From: Phycisphaerales bacterium
GTDB taxonomy: Bacteria; Planctomycetota; Phycisphaerae; Tepidisphaerales; Tepidisphaeraceae
Reading direction: 5' to 3'
DNA length: 64,000 nucleotides
Assembly: GCA_020853095.1 (NCBI GenBank)
Contig: JADYZN010000024.1
Coordinates: 62,001 to 126,000 of the forward strand
Made by a program: the position numbers and the translations under genes. The stretch's first letter is position 1, and every line of letters begins with the position of its first letter. This document shows positions 8,725 to 17,714 of this stretch, one piece after another. The notes below the pieces were generated by a model. That model was given only the letters and a program-made list of their open reading frames with translations, was not told the origin of the DNA and made no database searches.

Positions 8725-9153
8725 ATGAATAAATTGCATCTCATCGCGGCGGGAACGATGGCGGCGTTGATGGTGGCGGCGGGGGGGTGTGCCGACCAGC
8801 AGCAGCGATTGGATGAACAACGCCAGCAGCGGATGTTGCCGCCGGGGGCGCAGGTGGTGGCCGAGGGGCAGCCTCCCTTGTCGTATCTGATCCCCGAAGA
8901 AGGGGCGCGGATACAGGTGTGGGATTTGACCACCAGTTCGCTGGTTCACACGGCGAACCTGCCGGCCAGTTCGCAGGGTTCGGTGCTGGTGCTGGACGCC
9001 AAAAGTCAGAAACTGCTGATTCGTTCCATGAACAACAACGACCAGGCCGTTTTGCTGGATGGCCTGTCGCCGACGGATCAGTATCGAATCACTTTGTTGC
9101 CTGAGGGGAATACATACGATGCCGGCCCGGCCACCGCGCCGATTGGCCCGTAG
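8725..9153 (+). CDS. Small predicted lipoprotein, function unknown
   Basis: 142 aa. A signal sequence with a lipobox-like MVAAGGC predicts cleavage and lipid attachment at Cys22. The mature part begins with a short Gln/Arg-rich segment (ADQQQRLDEQRQQR) and then a beta-rich region of about 90 residues with no motif I recognise. The start has an acceptable Shine-Dalgarno (CGGAGAA). It lies 26 bases after dcd in the same direction and may be co-transcribed, though a link in function is not evident. The C terminus is rich in Pro, Ala and Gly. It is annotated as hypothetical. Confidence 0.7.
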   Translation: MNKLHLIAAGTMAALMVAAGGCADQQQRLDEQRQQRMLPPGAQVVAEGQPPLSYLIPEEGARIQVWDLTTSSLVHTANLPASSQGSVLVLDAKSQKLLIRSMNNNDQAVLLDGLSPTDQYRITLLPEGNTYDAGPATAPIGP

Positions 9154-9271
9154 AGATGAATTAGAACCGCCTTCCGTAACGGCGTGTCGCCTTTTGGTGA
9201 TGCGCTGGATCATGGATGGCGCATGGGATCAAACAGGAACGTCAGTTTAAGCCACGGGAAGGTTGAAAACG

Positions 9272-12200
9272 ATGAAGATCACGCGCCGATTTACAAAGCA
9301 GGGACAGGATCCGTTCGAGACGGTCGAGTATGAAAATCGCACCAGCCGGATCACCAATCCGGATGGCAGCGTCGTGTTCGAGATGACCGACGCCCAGATT
9401 CCAAAATCCTGGTCGCAGTTGGCGACCGACATCATGGTCAGCAAGTATTTCCGCAAGGCGGGCGTGCCGCAGGTGGACCAGAGCGGCCAGGTGATGCGGG
9501 ATGCCGCCGGCAACGTCGTGACCGGCCCGGAAAAAAGCGCCAAACAGGTGATCAACCGCCTGGCGGGGTGCTGGCGCTATTGGGGCGAAAAGCACGGCTA
9601 TTTCGACACCGCCGAGGATGCTCAGGCGTTTTACGATGAGCTGTCGTACATGCTGCTGCACCAGATGTGCGCCCCCAACAGCCCGCAATGGTTCAACACC
9701 GGCCTGAATTTCGCCTACGGCATCACCGGCCCCAGCCAGGGCCACTTTTACTGCGACCCGCGCACCGGCGAATTGATGAAGTCCAAGGATGCCTATTCGC
9801 ACCCGCAGCCCCATGCGTGCCAGCCGTACCATGCACCGGTCTCCACACCGCAGGGACCGATCGCGATCGGGAAGATTGTTGAAGAAAAACTGATCGGTCT
9901 GGAAGTATTTGATGGAAGCAAGAACGGCACGGGGACGACGCGCGTCAAAGCAGTCAAATCGAACGGTCAGAAACAGGTTTTGCGGATTGTCTTGAAAAAC
10001 GGCGCCGCCGTTGAAGCGACCGCCGACCATCTGGTCTGGGCGATGGATGAACGCCGAACCGCCGGTGAATGGCGTCGGGTCGATCAACTTCAACCGGGTA
10101 TGAGGTTGAGCCTGTCAACCCGTACGACGGTTTCCAAGACATCATCGACGCAACTGGCCCATGAAGCCGCATTGGTTGGATGGCTGCAAGGCGATGGATT
10201 CGTCGGGCAATACACCGAAGGCACCAACCGCAGCTTGACGTTGGAATTCATGACGGTCAATGAGGAGGAGCATCAACACGTCCTGAAGCATATTCATGCG
10301 GTCTTTGAGGGAGTTCATTACAAGGTACGCAGCGTTCCCGCCCAGGACAGCCGGCTGGATGTGCGGCGCATTCGCCTGTATGGCGAACAATTGCGGCCTT
10401 TTGTTGAAAAGTACGAATTGTTGCGGGATGGGGAGGAACTGACCGTTCCCAATGCCATTCGTTCGGCGGGGCATGAGGCACAATGTGAATATCTCAAGTC
10501 GTTGTTTCAGGCCGATGGCACGGTGAGGCTGCGGCATCGAGCATCGTGCACATCCGATGTGGTGTTGACGACCGTCAGCCCTTCCCTTGCTGAAGGAGTG
10601 CAGACCCTGTTGCTGAACCTGGGGATTTATGCGCGCATTCAACAGGGCGTGGAGAAACGGCAAAATCGCCGGGTGCCGTTGTTCGTGTCGATCGGTTATG
10701 CCGATGCGCGAAAGCGATTCGGACAGCAAATCGGATTTGTCAGCCAGGACAAAGCGGCCAAACTGCAAGTTTCCTGCTCTGATGAATTTGCCGGCAAAGA
10801 ACTTCCCGATCTGCGGGAAGAGGCGATCATCCGGATTGAACTGGCCGGCACACAGGCGGTGTACGATATTCAAACGGAATCCGAGCAATACCTTTCCAAT
10901 AATTTCATCATCCACAACTGCTTCATCCAATCCGTCTCCGATGACCTGGTGAACGCGGGGGGGATCATGGATTTGTGGACGCGGGAGGCGAGGCTGTTCA
11001 AGTATGGGTCGGGAACGGGGTCGAATTTTTCGCGGTTGCGCGGGGAAAATGAGCCGCTCAGCGGCGGGGGCAAGAGTTCGGGGTTGATGAGCTTTCTGAA
11101 GATCGGCGACCGGGCGGCCGGGGCGATCAAGAGCGGCGGAACCACCCGCCGGGCGGCCAAGATGGTCTGCCTGGACCTGGATCACCCGGACATCGAGCAG
11201 TTCGTCAACTGGAAGGTGCGAGAAGAGCTGAAAGTGGCGGCGATGGCCGAGGGGATCAAGCGCCTGGCCGATGACCAGCGGGAACTGGCCCGGAAACTGG
11301 GATTGAAGCTGGATTACGATTTCAACGGCGAGGCGTACGCGACCGTTTCGGGTCAGAATTCCAACAACTCGGTCCGCATTCCCAATCGTTTCTTCAAGGC
11401 GATCGAGGAGGATGGCGACTGGCATCTGACCCATCGCACCAACGGCAAGACCGCCCACAAGATCAAGGCGCGCGACCTGTGGGAACAGATCGCCTTCGCC
11501 GCCTGGCGATGCGCCGATCCGGGCGTGCAGTTCGACGACACGATCAACCAATGGCACACCTGCCCGAAGAGCGGGCGGATCAACGCTTCCAACCCCTGCG
11601 TCACCGGCGACACGCGCGTGTTGACCCCCGGCGGCATCTGGCGGCGGATCGACCAGATGATCCACCTGCCCAGCCGCGTGGTGACGAACCTGTCGAACCA
11701 TGAAATCCACGTCACCGAAGGAGCGTTCCCGACCGGAACCCGCGAGGTGTACGAACTGCGGACGATCGGGGGATACCGGCTGAAATTAACCGCCGATCAC
11801 AAGGTCTGGACCCGCCATCGCGGCTGGGTGGAAGCGCGGGAATTGACCAGTGCCGACGAAGTGCGGCTGCCCCACCGACCGGCGGCGGTGCAGGAGATCG
11901 GCGAGCCGCAGGACCGGCGGTTTTTCCATCTGCTGGGATTGTTCCTGTCGGCCGCCAACGGCGATTCGACCTCGCTGCACCTGGAGACCTGCCTACGCGA
12001 GCCGGCATTGGTCGAGGATTTCGCCCATTACGTCCACGAAAACTGGGGCGCCGGCAACTACGCCGATGATTACGTCAACCAGTTGATGGTTGACCATGGC
12101 GACATCGAGGAGTCCGAATCCGGCAACACGATGACCGTCACGCTGACCAACCGCCGGCTGATGAGCCGGTTGAAGGCCTACGCCCGCAACGACGCCGGCC

Positions 12201-15016
12201 AGCGCCGATTGAGCGACGATGCGTTCACGGCCGGACTGGCCGCCCAGCGGCATCTGCTGCGGGCGCTGTTCACGGCCGATGGCCACATCCACAACGGCAC
12301 GCTGGAGCTGGTATGCGACAGCGAGTTGCTTCTGCGGGATGTGCAGATGCTGCTGCTGGGATTCGGGGTGCAAAGCGGATTGATTTCATATGGCGATGGC
12401 GGAGCCAACGCCAGCGGAGAACTGCCTGGTCGCCGGGTGAACGCGCCCGGGCCGCGAAAGCATTGCGGCGACGCGGAAACACCGCGCCACGGCCTGCGTA
12501 TCGACTCAGGCAGTCTCCGCTCTTTTGCCAAACACGTCGGCTTGCTCGCGGGCCACAAGCACGAACAGCTCGCCGACGCCATCAGCTACGCGATTACCCG
12601 CCCGGACCATGCCGGCAACTGGGACCGCGTGGCGGAACTGACCCACCTGGGCCGCCAGCAGGTGTTTGATCTGACCGAGCCGGTGACGCAGTCGTTTGTC
12701 GCCAACGGGTTGACCGTCCACAACTGCTCGGAATACATGTTCCTGGACGACACCGCGTGCAATCTCGCATCGCTCAACGTCATGACGTTCTTCGACGCCG
12801 AGACGCGCACCTTCGACATCGAGGCGTTCAAACACGCCACGCGGCTGTGGACGGTGGTGCTGGAAGTGTCGGTGCTGATGGCCAGCTTCCCATCGGAGGA
12901 AATCGCCCGCCTCAGCTATCGTTATCGCACGCTGGGATTGGGATACGCCAACCTCGGCGCGATGCTGATGCAGGCCGGCATTCCCTACGACAGCGACAAA
13001 GGTCGGGCGATTTGCGCCGCCATCACCGCGATTTTGACGGGCCAGACGTACGCCACCAGCGCCGAGATGGCCTGTGAACTGGGCGCGTTCCCCGGTTATG
13101 AGCCCAACAAGTCCGACATGCTGCGGGTGATGCGCAACCATCGCCGGGCGGCCTATGATGTGGCCCACAACGCCGACGCCCGCAAGAGCCACGGCGATTA
13201 CGAATCGCTGGAGATTCGTCCGGTCGGCATCGACCCGGCGCAATTCGCCACCGGCGAGGCGCTGGCCAGCCCGCAGATGCTGCGGTCGGCGCAGGAATGC
13301 TGGGACCGGGCGTTGGCGCTGGGCGAACGGCACGGGTATCGCAACGCCCAGACCACCGTCATCGCCCCCACCGGAACCATCGGCCTGTTGATGGATTGCG
13401 ACACCACCGGCGTCGAGCCGGATTTCGCACTGGTCAAGTTCAAGAAACTGGCCGGCGGCGGCTATTTCAAAATCGCCAACCAGTCCCTGCGGCCGGCACT
13501 GGTGAACCTGGCCTATTCCAGCCACGAGATCCACGACATCCTCAAATACGTCATGGGCACGCTGTCGTTGCACGATGCCCCGCACATCAACTGGGACAGC
13601 CTCAAGCGCGTCGGTTTTTCGGAAGAAGAACTGGCCAAAATCGAACAGTCCCTGCCGGGCGTGTTTGAGATCGGCTTCGCCTTCAGCCCATGGTCGATCG
13701 GAGAGCAAACGCTCCAGCGGCTGGGGATCGATTCGGCCGAGTGGCAGTCTCCATCGTTCAATTTGCTCAAACGCCTGGGATTCAACTCCCGCCAGATCAA
13801 CGAGGCCAACGACGTCATCTGCGGCCGGGGGACCATCGAAGGCGCGCCCTATCTGAAAGCCGAGCACCTGCCGGTGTTCGACTGCGCCAACAAGTGCGGC
13901 CGGCACGGCCAGCGGTTCATCGCCGTCGAAGGGCACATTCGCATGATGGCCGCCGCCCAGCCGTTCATCAGCGGGGCGATCTCCAAGACCATCAACCTGC
14001 CCAACGAGGCCAACGTTGACCAGATCAAACAGTCCTACTGGCTCAGTTGGCAGCTTGGACTCAAGGCCAACGCGCTCTATCGCGATGGCAGCAAGCTCAG
14101 TCAGCCGTTGAACGTCAAAAGCGATCAGGAACTGGATTCGGCCGAGGAGGATGATGAGCAAAACGTCGAGGCCGCCAAGGCCGAACTGGCCACCGACGCG
14201 GCCAAGGCGGTGACGGCGGTGACGGCCGACAACATCGAGCCGGCCCACACCCGCGTCATCGAGCGGATCGTCGAGCGCATCGTCGAACGCCCGCTGCGCC
14301 GGCGGCTGCCCGACACGCGCAACGCCATCACCCACAAATTCGACGTGGCGGGCCACGAAGGATATCTGACCGCCGGCCTGTATGAGGACGGCCAGCCCGG
14401 CGAGGTCTTCATCACCATGGCCAAGGAAGGCTCCACCATCGGCGGCCTGATGGACGCCGTCGCCACGCTGGTCTCCGTCAGCCTGCAATATGGCGTGCCG
14501 GTCGAGTCGTTGGTGCGCAAATTCGAGCACGTGCGTTTTGAACCCAGCGGCATGACCCGAAACCCGGAAATCCCCATCGCCAAGAGCCTGGTCGATTACA
14601 TCTTCCGCTGGCTGGCGATGGAGTTCATCCCCGGCTATCGCGCCACCAACGCACCCAAACGCGACAAAGGCAAGGGTGCGGCAAACCCTAACCCGCCGGC
14701 CGCCGCCGAGCCGGCCCAAAAGAGCGGCAACGGCCACGGCCCGCGTATCGAGCCGGATTCGGCCAAGCCGTTTGATTACGGTTCGGGATTGCAGGAACAG
14801 GTGGAATCGGCACAGGGCCTGTCGCAAAACGACCCGGCCGGCCCGGCGCAATCATCCCCCAACCTGCGGCTGACGATCGTCGCCGATCCACTCAGCCAGC
14901 AGGGTTCGGAGATGCAGGCCGATGCCCCCGCCTGTGACGTCTGCGGCAGCATCACCGTCCGCAGCGGAACCTGCTACAAATGCCTCAATTGCGGAAATTC
15001 GATGGGATGCAGTTGA
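9272..15016 (+). CDS. nrdJ: Class II (B12-dependent) ribonucleotide reductase with two inteins
   Basis: 1914-aa precursor; removal of two inteins (367 and 376 aa) leaves about 1171 aa, normal for the long NrdJ type. It reduces ribonucleotides to deoxyribonucleotides with adenosylcobalamin as radical source. Extein landmarks are PHA/CFIQSVSDDL (first redox cysteine), LFKYGSGTGSNFS, NP/CSEYMF (Asn, radical Cys and Glu of the active site), CNLASLN (second redox cysteine) and a TSCPD-type region (about residues 1680-1790). The tail has CDVCGS...CYKCLNCGNSMGCS, a zinc ribbon plus the terminal cysteines that recycle the active site. A TTG three codons upstream is an alternative start, but GGAAGG fits the ATG. 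The stretch ERIVERIVERP near 14260 is a short internal repeat. Confidence 0.95.
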   Translation: MKITRRFTKQGQDPFETVEYENRTSRITNPDGSVVFEMTDAQIPKSWSQLATDIMVSKYFRKAGVPQVDQSGQVMRDAAGNVVTGPEKSAKQVINRLAGCWRYWGEKHGYFDTAEDAQAFYDELSYMLLHQMCAPNSPQWFNTGLNFAYGITGPSQGHFYCDPRTGELMKSKDAYSHPQPHACQPYHAPVSTPQGPIAIGKIVEEKLIGLEVFDGSKNGTGTTRVKAVKSNGQKQVLRIVLKNGAAVEATADHLVWAMDERRTAGEWRRVDQLQPGMRLSLSTRTTVSKTSSTQLAHEAALVGWLQGDGFVGQYTEGTNRSLTLEFMTVNEEEHQHVLKHIHAVFEGVHYKVRSVPAQDSRLDVRRIRLYGEQLRPFVEKYELLRDGEELTVPNAIRSAGHEAQCEYLKSLFQADGTVRLRHRASCTSDVVLTTVSPSLAEGVQTLLLNLGIYARIQQGVEKRQNRRVPLFVSIGYADARKRFGQQIGFVSQDKAAKLQVSCSDEFAGKELPDLREEAIIRIELAGTQAVYDIQTESEQYLSNNFIIHNCFIQSVSDDLVNAGGIMDLWTREARLFKYGSGTGSNFSRLRGENEPLSGGGKSSGLMSFLKIGDRAAGAIKSGGTTRRAAKMVCLDLDHPDIEQFVNWKVREELKVAAMAEGIKRLADDQRELARKLGLKLDYDFNGEAYATVSGQNSNNSVRIPNRFFKAIEEDGDWHLTHRTNGKTAHKIKARDLWEQIAFAAWRCADPGVQFDDTINQWHTCPKSGRINASNPCVTGDTRVLTPGGIWRRIDQMIHLPSRVVTNLSNHEIHVTEGAFPTGTREVYELRTIGGYRLKLTADHKVWTRHRGWVEARELTSADEVRLPHRPAAVQEIGEPQDRRFFHLLGLFLSAANGDSTSLHLETCLREPALVEDFAHYVHENWGAGNYADDYVNQLMVDHGDIEESESGNTMTVTLTNRRLMSRLKAYARNDAGQRRLSDDAFTAGLAAQRHLLRALFTADGHIHNGTLELVCDSELLLRDVQMLLLGFGVQSGLISYGDGGANASGELPGRRVNAPGPRKHCGDAETPRHGLRIDSGSLRSFAKHVGLLAGHKHEQLADAISYAITRPDHAGNWDRVAELTHLGRQQVFDLTEPVTQSFVANGLTVHNCSEYMFLDDTACNLASLNVMTFFDAETRTFDIEAFKHATRLWTVVLEVSVLMASFPSEEIARLSYRYRTLGLGYANLGAMLMQAGIPYDSDKGRAICAAITAILTGQTYATSAEMACELGAFPGYEPNKSDMLRVMRNHRRAAYDVAHNADARKSHGDYESLEIRPVGIDPAQFATGEALASPQMLRSAQECWDRALALGERHGYRNAQTTVIAPTGTIGLLMDCDTTGVEPDFALVKFKKLAGGGYFKIANQSLRPALVNLAYSSHEIHDILKYVMGTLSLHDAPHINWDSLKRVGFSEEELAKIEQSLPGVFEIGFAFSPWSIGEQTLQRLGIDSAEWQSPSFNLLKRLGFNSRQINEANDVICGRGTIEGAPYLKAEHLPVFDCANKCGRHGQRFIAVEGHIRMMAAAQPFISGAISKTINLPNEANVDQIKQSYWLSWQLGLKANALYRDGSKLSQPLNVKSDQELDSAEEDDEQNVEAAKAELATDAAKAVTAVTADNIEPAHTRVIERIVERIVERPLRRRLPDTRNAITHKFDVAGHEGYLTAGLYEDGQPGEVFITMAKEGSTIGGLMDAVATLVSVSLQYGVPVESLVRKFEHVRFEPSGMTRNPEIPIAKSLVDYIFRWLAMEFIPGYRATNAPKRDKGKGAANPNPPAAAEPAQKSGNGHGPRIEPDSAKPFDYGSGLQEQVESAQGLSQNDPAGPAQSSPNLRLTIVADPLSQQGSEMQADAPACDVCGSITVRSGTCYKCLNCGNSMGCS
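9818..10918 (+). other. Intein 1 of NrdJ (LAGLIDADG type)
   Basis: In-frame 367-residue insertion (precursor residues 183-549). It starts with Cys (CQPYHAPVSTPQG, block A), has the TADH block-B motif, and ends VYDIQTESEQYLSNNFIIHN (blocks F and G with the terminal His-Asn). The +1 extein residue is Cys of CFIQSVSDD. Two LAGLIDADG-like helices, VGWLQGDGF and LKSLFQADGT, mark a homing endonuclease domain. Removing it joins HPQPHA to CFIQS, the uninterrupted class II reductase sequence. All splicing residues are present, so it should be active. Its base composition is visibly less GC-rich than the flanking extein. Confidence 0.95.
11597..12724 (+). other. Intein 2 of NrdJ (degenerate LAGLIDADG type)
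   Basis: In-frame 376-residue insertion (precursor residues 776-1151). It begins CVTGDTRVLTPGG (block A), has TADHKVW (block B), and ends FDLTEPVTQSFVANGLTVHN (blocks F and G). The +1 residue is the cysteine of NPCSE, the radical cysteine of the reductase. The endonuclease helices are LLGLFLSAANGD and LLRALFTADGH; the first has drifted from consensus, so homing activity may be lost. Splicing residues look intact. Codon and base use match the GC-rich host gene, unlike intein 1. Confidence 0.95.
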
Positions 15017-15047
15017 TCGCGCGATGAACGCATCCCACCAGATCAAC

Positions 15048-15076
15048 CTCCCGGATGTCCATCATGACTCCGGGAG
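15048..15076 (+). terminator. Inverted repeat after nrdJ, possible terminator
   Basis: CTCCCGGA (15048-15055) and TCCGGGAG (15069-15076) form a perfect 8-bp stem with a 13-base loop, 32 bases past the nrdJ stop. The following bases are A-rich, not T-rich, so it is not a classical intrinsic terminator on this strand. It may protect the transcript end or act on the cyclase leader. Confidence 0.4.
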
Positions 15077-15099
15077 AAAATAAAGTACACTGAAGAACC

Positions 15100-17148
15100 A
15101 TGCGAATACCGCTTCGGTTCAGTTCCCAATCCACGGCGCGAAAAATCCTGGCGGCGGTCGTGGTGGCCGCGGTGGCGATCGCGATCCTGATGGCCCTGCG
15201 ATTCACTCCAGGGGTTTCGGTTCCGCTGAAAAAACTGGACAACGTGCTGTACGATTCGATGTACGCCCTGCGCACGCCCCAAAGCAGGCTGGATGGGGAC
15301 ATCGTGATCGTCGCGGTCGATGACCGCAGCACCAGGGAGATGAGCGACCTGATGGACTATGGCTGGCCTTGGCCAAGGGTCTATTGGGGGTTGATCGCAC
15401 AATACGTCAGTCATTGCGGGGCCAGGGCGGTCGGCATCGACCTGCTGTTTACCGAAAAAAGCCGCTATGTGCAGGAATCGCCCGATGACGATGATTTTGC
15501 CGCACAGGTGGCCAAATCGACCTCTCCGGTGGTGTATGCGGCCGTCGTGCGCGATGGAAAATGGGGGAATTTCGCACCGCCGATCCCCGACCCGATTTTT
15601 GGGGCGGCCAATGCTTCAAACGATGCGGTGATCCGAACCTATTGGCCGCAAGTTGAGGGTAAATCGAGCTTTGCGGTTGCGGTGGCATCGGCCGCAAAGG
15701 GCCATCCGGTGGCTCAGCCGGCCGGGCCGTTTCTTCTGCATTACTACGGTCCCACGCGATCGGAGAAAACCCCAAAGGGGACGTTCCGTTATCTCTCGGC
15801 GGTGGATGTGGTGGGGTCGGCCATGCGGGCCAGAAAAGGCAAACCGGGGCCAAATGACATTCCGCCGGAGACATTCAAGGACAAGATCGTCCTGATCGGG
15901 GTCATCACGGCGGGGGGGTATGATCTGAAAGTCTCCCCCTTGTCGGATATTTATCCCGGCACCGAGGTCCATGCGACCGCCATAGAAAACCTGCTCCATG
16001 GCCAGTTTGTCCGCCCGTTGGGGCCGGGGTCAACCGGCCTGATCGGCCTGATGGCGTGCTTGGTCGCATCGCTGGGGGGGATGATTCCCAAGCGCGTGAT
16101 ATTAAAGCTGTTATGGTCGGTGGTGGCGTTGGTTGCGTTGTTGGTGGTGGCGGTGTTGCTGTTTCGTGGAGGGCAGATCACCTGGCTGCCATTGGCGGCG
16201 CCGTTGGTGGCGGTGATTTTGGCGACCATCGGGGCGTTTGCTTGGAGTTATCTCACCGAAGACCGCCAGCGAAGAGTGGTGTTGAAAGCCCTGGGGCAAT
16301 ATGTCTCACCCACCGTGGCAGCGCAAATCGCCCGCAATCCCGACAGTCTTAAACTGGGCGGCGAACGTCGGGAAATGACGGTGATGTTCACGGACATCGC
16401 GGGTTTCACCGACCTCAGCGAGACATTGAGCGTCGAAAAACTCAGCGCACTGTTGAATTTTTATCTTGATGAGATGTCGTCGGTGGTGATCGAGAACGAT
16501 GGAACGCTGGATAAGTACGTCGGTGACGCGATTATGAGTTTTTGGAGTGCTCCGGTGTTGCAGGATGACCATGCCGTGCGGGCCTGCCGGGCGGCGTTGG
16601 GGATGAAACGCCGGGAAGAGGCCATTCAGGATCAATTGCGGCAAATGGGGGCGGGCAAAATGTTTACGCGCATCGGCCTCAACACCGGCCCCATGTCCGT
16701 GGGGAACATGGGATCGAGCCGGAAATTCAACTACACCGTTCTGGGCGACTCGGTGAACCTCGGCAGCCGCCTGGAAGGGGCGAACAAATTTTACGGCACA
16801 CGGATCATGCTGGCCGACAGCACGGCCAAACAGGTTCAAGGTCAGTTTCTGTTGCGGCCGCTGGATGTGTTGCGGGTCAAGGGGAAACAGCAGCCGATGG
16901 CGGTGTTTGAATTGATGGATGAGGGGCCGGGTGAGGAAAAATTGCGGGATTTGGCCAAACGTTACGAGTCGGCGTTTGTCTTATATCAGCAGCGGCAATG
17001 GGATGCGGCCGAAAAGATTTTACTTGAGTTGCAGCAACAATTTGCGGATGATGGGCCGACAGCGACGCTGTTGGCTCGCATTTCAAAGTTCCACAAGGAG
17101 CCGCCTCCGTCCAACTGGGATGGGGTGTATGTGGCCAAGGACAAATAA
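15100..17148 (+). CDS. CHASE2-domain class III adenylate cyclase
   Basis: 682 aa. An N-terminal transmembrane helix (residues ~15-35) precedes an extracytoplasmic CHASE2 sensor domain (~40-300, with VVIVAVDDRSTRE-like start and GYDLKVSPLSDIYPGTEVHA at its end). Two or three transmembrane helices follow (~310-385), then a class III cyclase domain (~420-600). Catalytic features are the metal-binding Asp of FTDIAGFT and of DKYVGDAIM, the Lys and Asp that select ATP (GTLDKYVGD; VLGDSVNLGSR), and the transition-state Asn/Arg region. It should make cAMP at the inner membrane in response to a periplasmic signal. It heads a tight row of four genes and lies 2.3 kb from a cyclic-nucleotide-binding protein. 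Confidence 0.92.
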   Translation: MRIPLRFSSQSTARKILAAVVVAAVAIAILMALRFTPGVSVPLKKLDNVLYDSMYALRTPQSRLDGDIVIVAVDDRSTREMSDLMDYGWPWPRVYWGLIAQYVSHCGARAVGIDLLFTEKSRYVQESPDDDDFAAQVAKSTSPVVYAAVVRDGKWGNFAPPIPDPIFGAANASNDAVIRTYWPQVEGKSSFAVAVASAAKGHPVAQPAGPFLLHYYGPTRSEKTPKGTFRYLSAVDVVGSAMRARKGKPGPNDIPPETFKDKIVLIGVITAGGYDLKVSPLSDIYPGTEVHATAIENLLHGQFVRPLGPGSTGLIGLMACLVASLGGMIPKRVILKLLWSVVALVALLVVAVLLFRGGQITWLPLAAPLVAVILATIGAFAWSYLTEDRQRRVVLKALGQYVSPTVAAQIARNPDSLKLGGERREMTVMFTDIAGFTDLSETLSVEKLSALLNFYLDEMSSVVIENDGTLDKYVGDAIMSFWSAPVLQDDHAVRACRAALGMKRREEAIQDQLRQMGAGKMFTRIGLNTGPMSVGNMGSSRKFNYTVLGDSVNLGSRLEGANKFYGTRIMLADSTAKQVQGQFLLRPLDVLRVKGKQQPMAVFELMDEGPGEEKLRDLAKRYESAFVLYQQRQWDAAEKILLELQQQFADDGPTATLLARISKFHKEPPPSNWDGVYVAKDK

Positions 17149-17180
17149 ACAACAATGACAAACAATCGCGGGAGTCGACT

Positions 17181-17705
17181 ATGAACCGACTGGGACAATG
17201 GATCAAAACCCGGCCCATCCGGACGGCGGTGGTGATGGTGTTGGCGTTCATCTGCATCGCGGCGGCCGCCGAAACGGTCTACGTTCAGACGGCCAACGTT
17301 TCGATCCGCGAGGAGATGTCTTCGCTTGGCCAGGTGGTGGTGCGCGTCAATCGCGGCGCAAAACTGCAGGTGTTGGAACAACACGGCGCATGGCTGAAAG
17401 TGCAGTTCACCGATAAAGAGGGCAAAACCTACGTCGGCTATTGCATGGCGACGGCGCTGTCGCCCAAGCCGGTTGAGGACAGCGCGCTGGACATGCTGGG
17501 TTCAAGAGGCGGCGATGCGGATGCACCATCGGCCGCGCTGGCGGGCAAGGGATTGCTGGCGGAGGCCGAACAGTACGCCACGTCCAAAAATCTGAACCCG
17601 GCGTACGCCAACCAGATGGTGGAGATTCGCAACAGCCTGACACCCGAGCAGCTTCGGGCGTTCCAGAAGGCGGGCAGGGTGGGCGAGGCACAGGTCAAGA
17701 AATAA
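17181..17705 (+). CDS. Secreted bacterial SH3-domain protein
   Basis: 174 aa. An N-terminal signal or anchor helix (residues ~15-32, ending IAAAAE) precedes a bacterial SH3 domain (~33-95: VYVQTANVSIREEMSS, then GAKLQVLEQHGAWLKVQF and GKTYVGYCMATAL). Such domains bind peptidoglycan or wall peptides in many envelope proteins. The remaining ~75 residues are helical and of unknown function. It follows the cyclase by 32 bases and precedes the M48 gene by 9 bases, so it is almost certainly in one operon with both. SH3 proteins often sit beside envelope proteases, which suits the context. Confidence 0.8.
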   Translation: MNRLGQWIKTRPIRTAVVMVLAFICIAAAAETVYVQTANVSIREEMSSLGQVVVRVNRGAKLQVLEQHGAWLKVQFTDKEGKTYVGYCMATALSPKPVEDSALDMLGSRGGDADAPSAALAGKGLLAEAEQYATSKNLNPAYANQMVEIRNSLTPEQLRAFQKAGRVGEAQVKK

Positions 17706-17714
17706 AGGTTCACC

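Noticed and set aside
12506-14851. Open frame of 781 codons opposite nrdJ
   Set aside because: Shadow of the GC-rich nrdJ coding frame; no motif, and the opposite strand encodes a conserved enzyme with intact catalytic residues.
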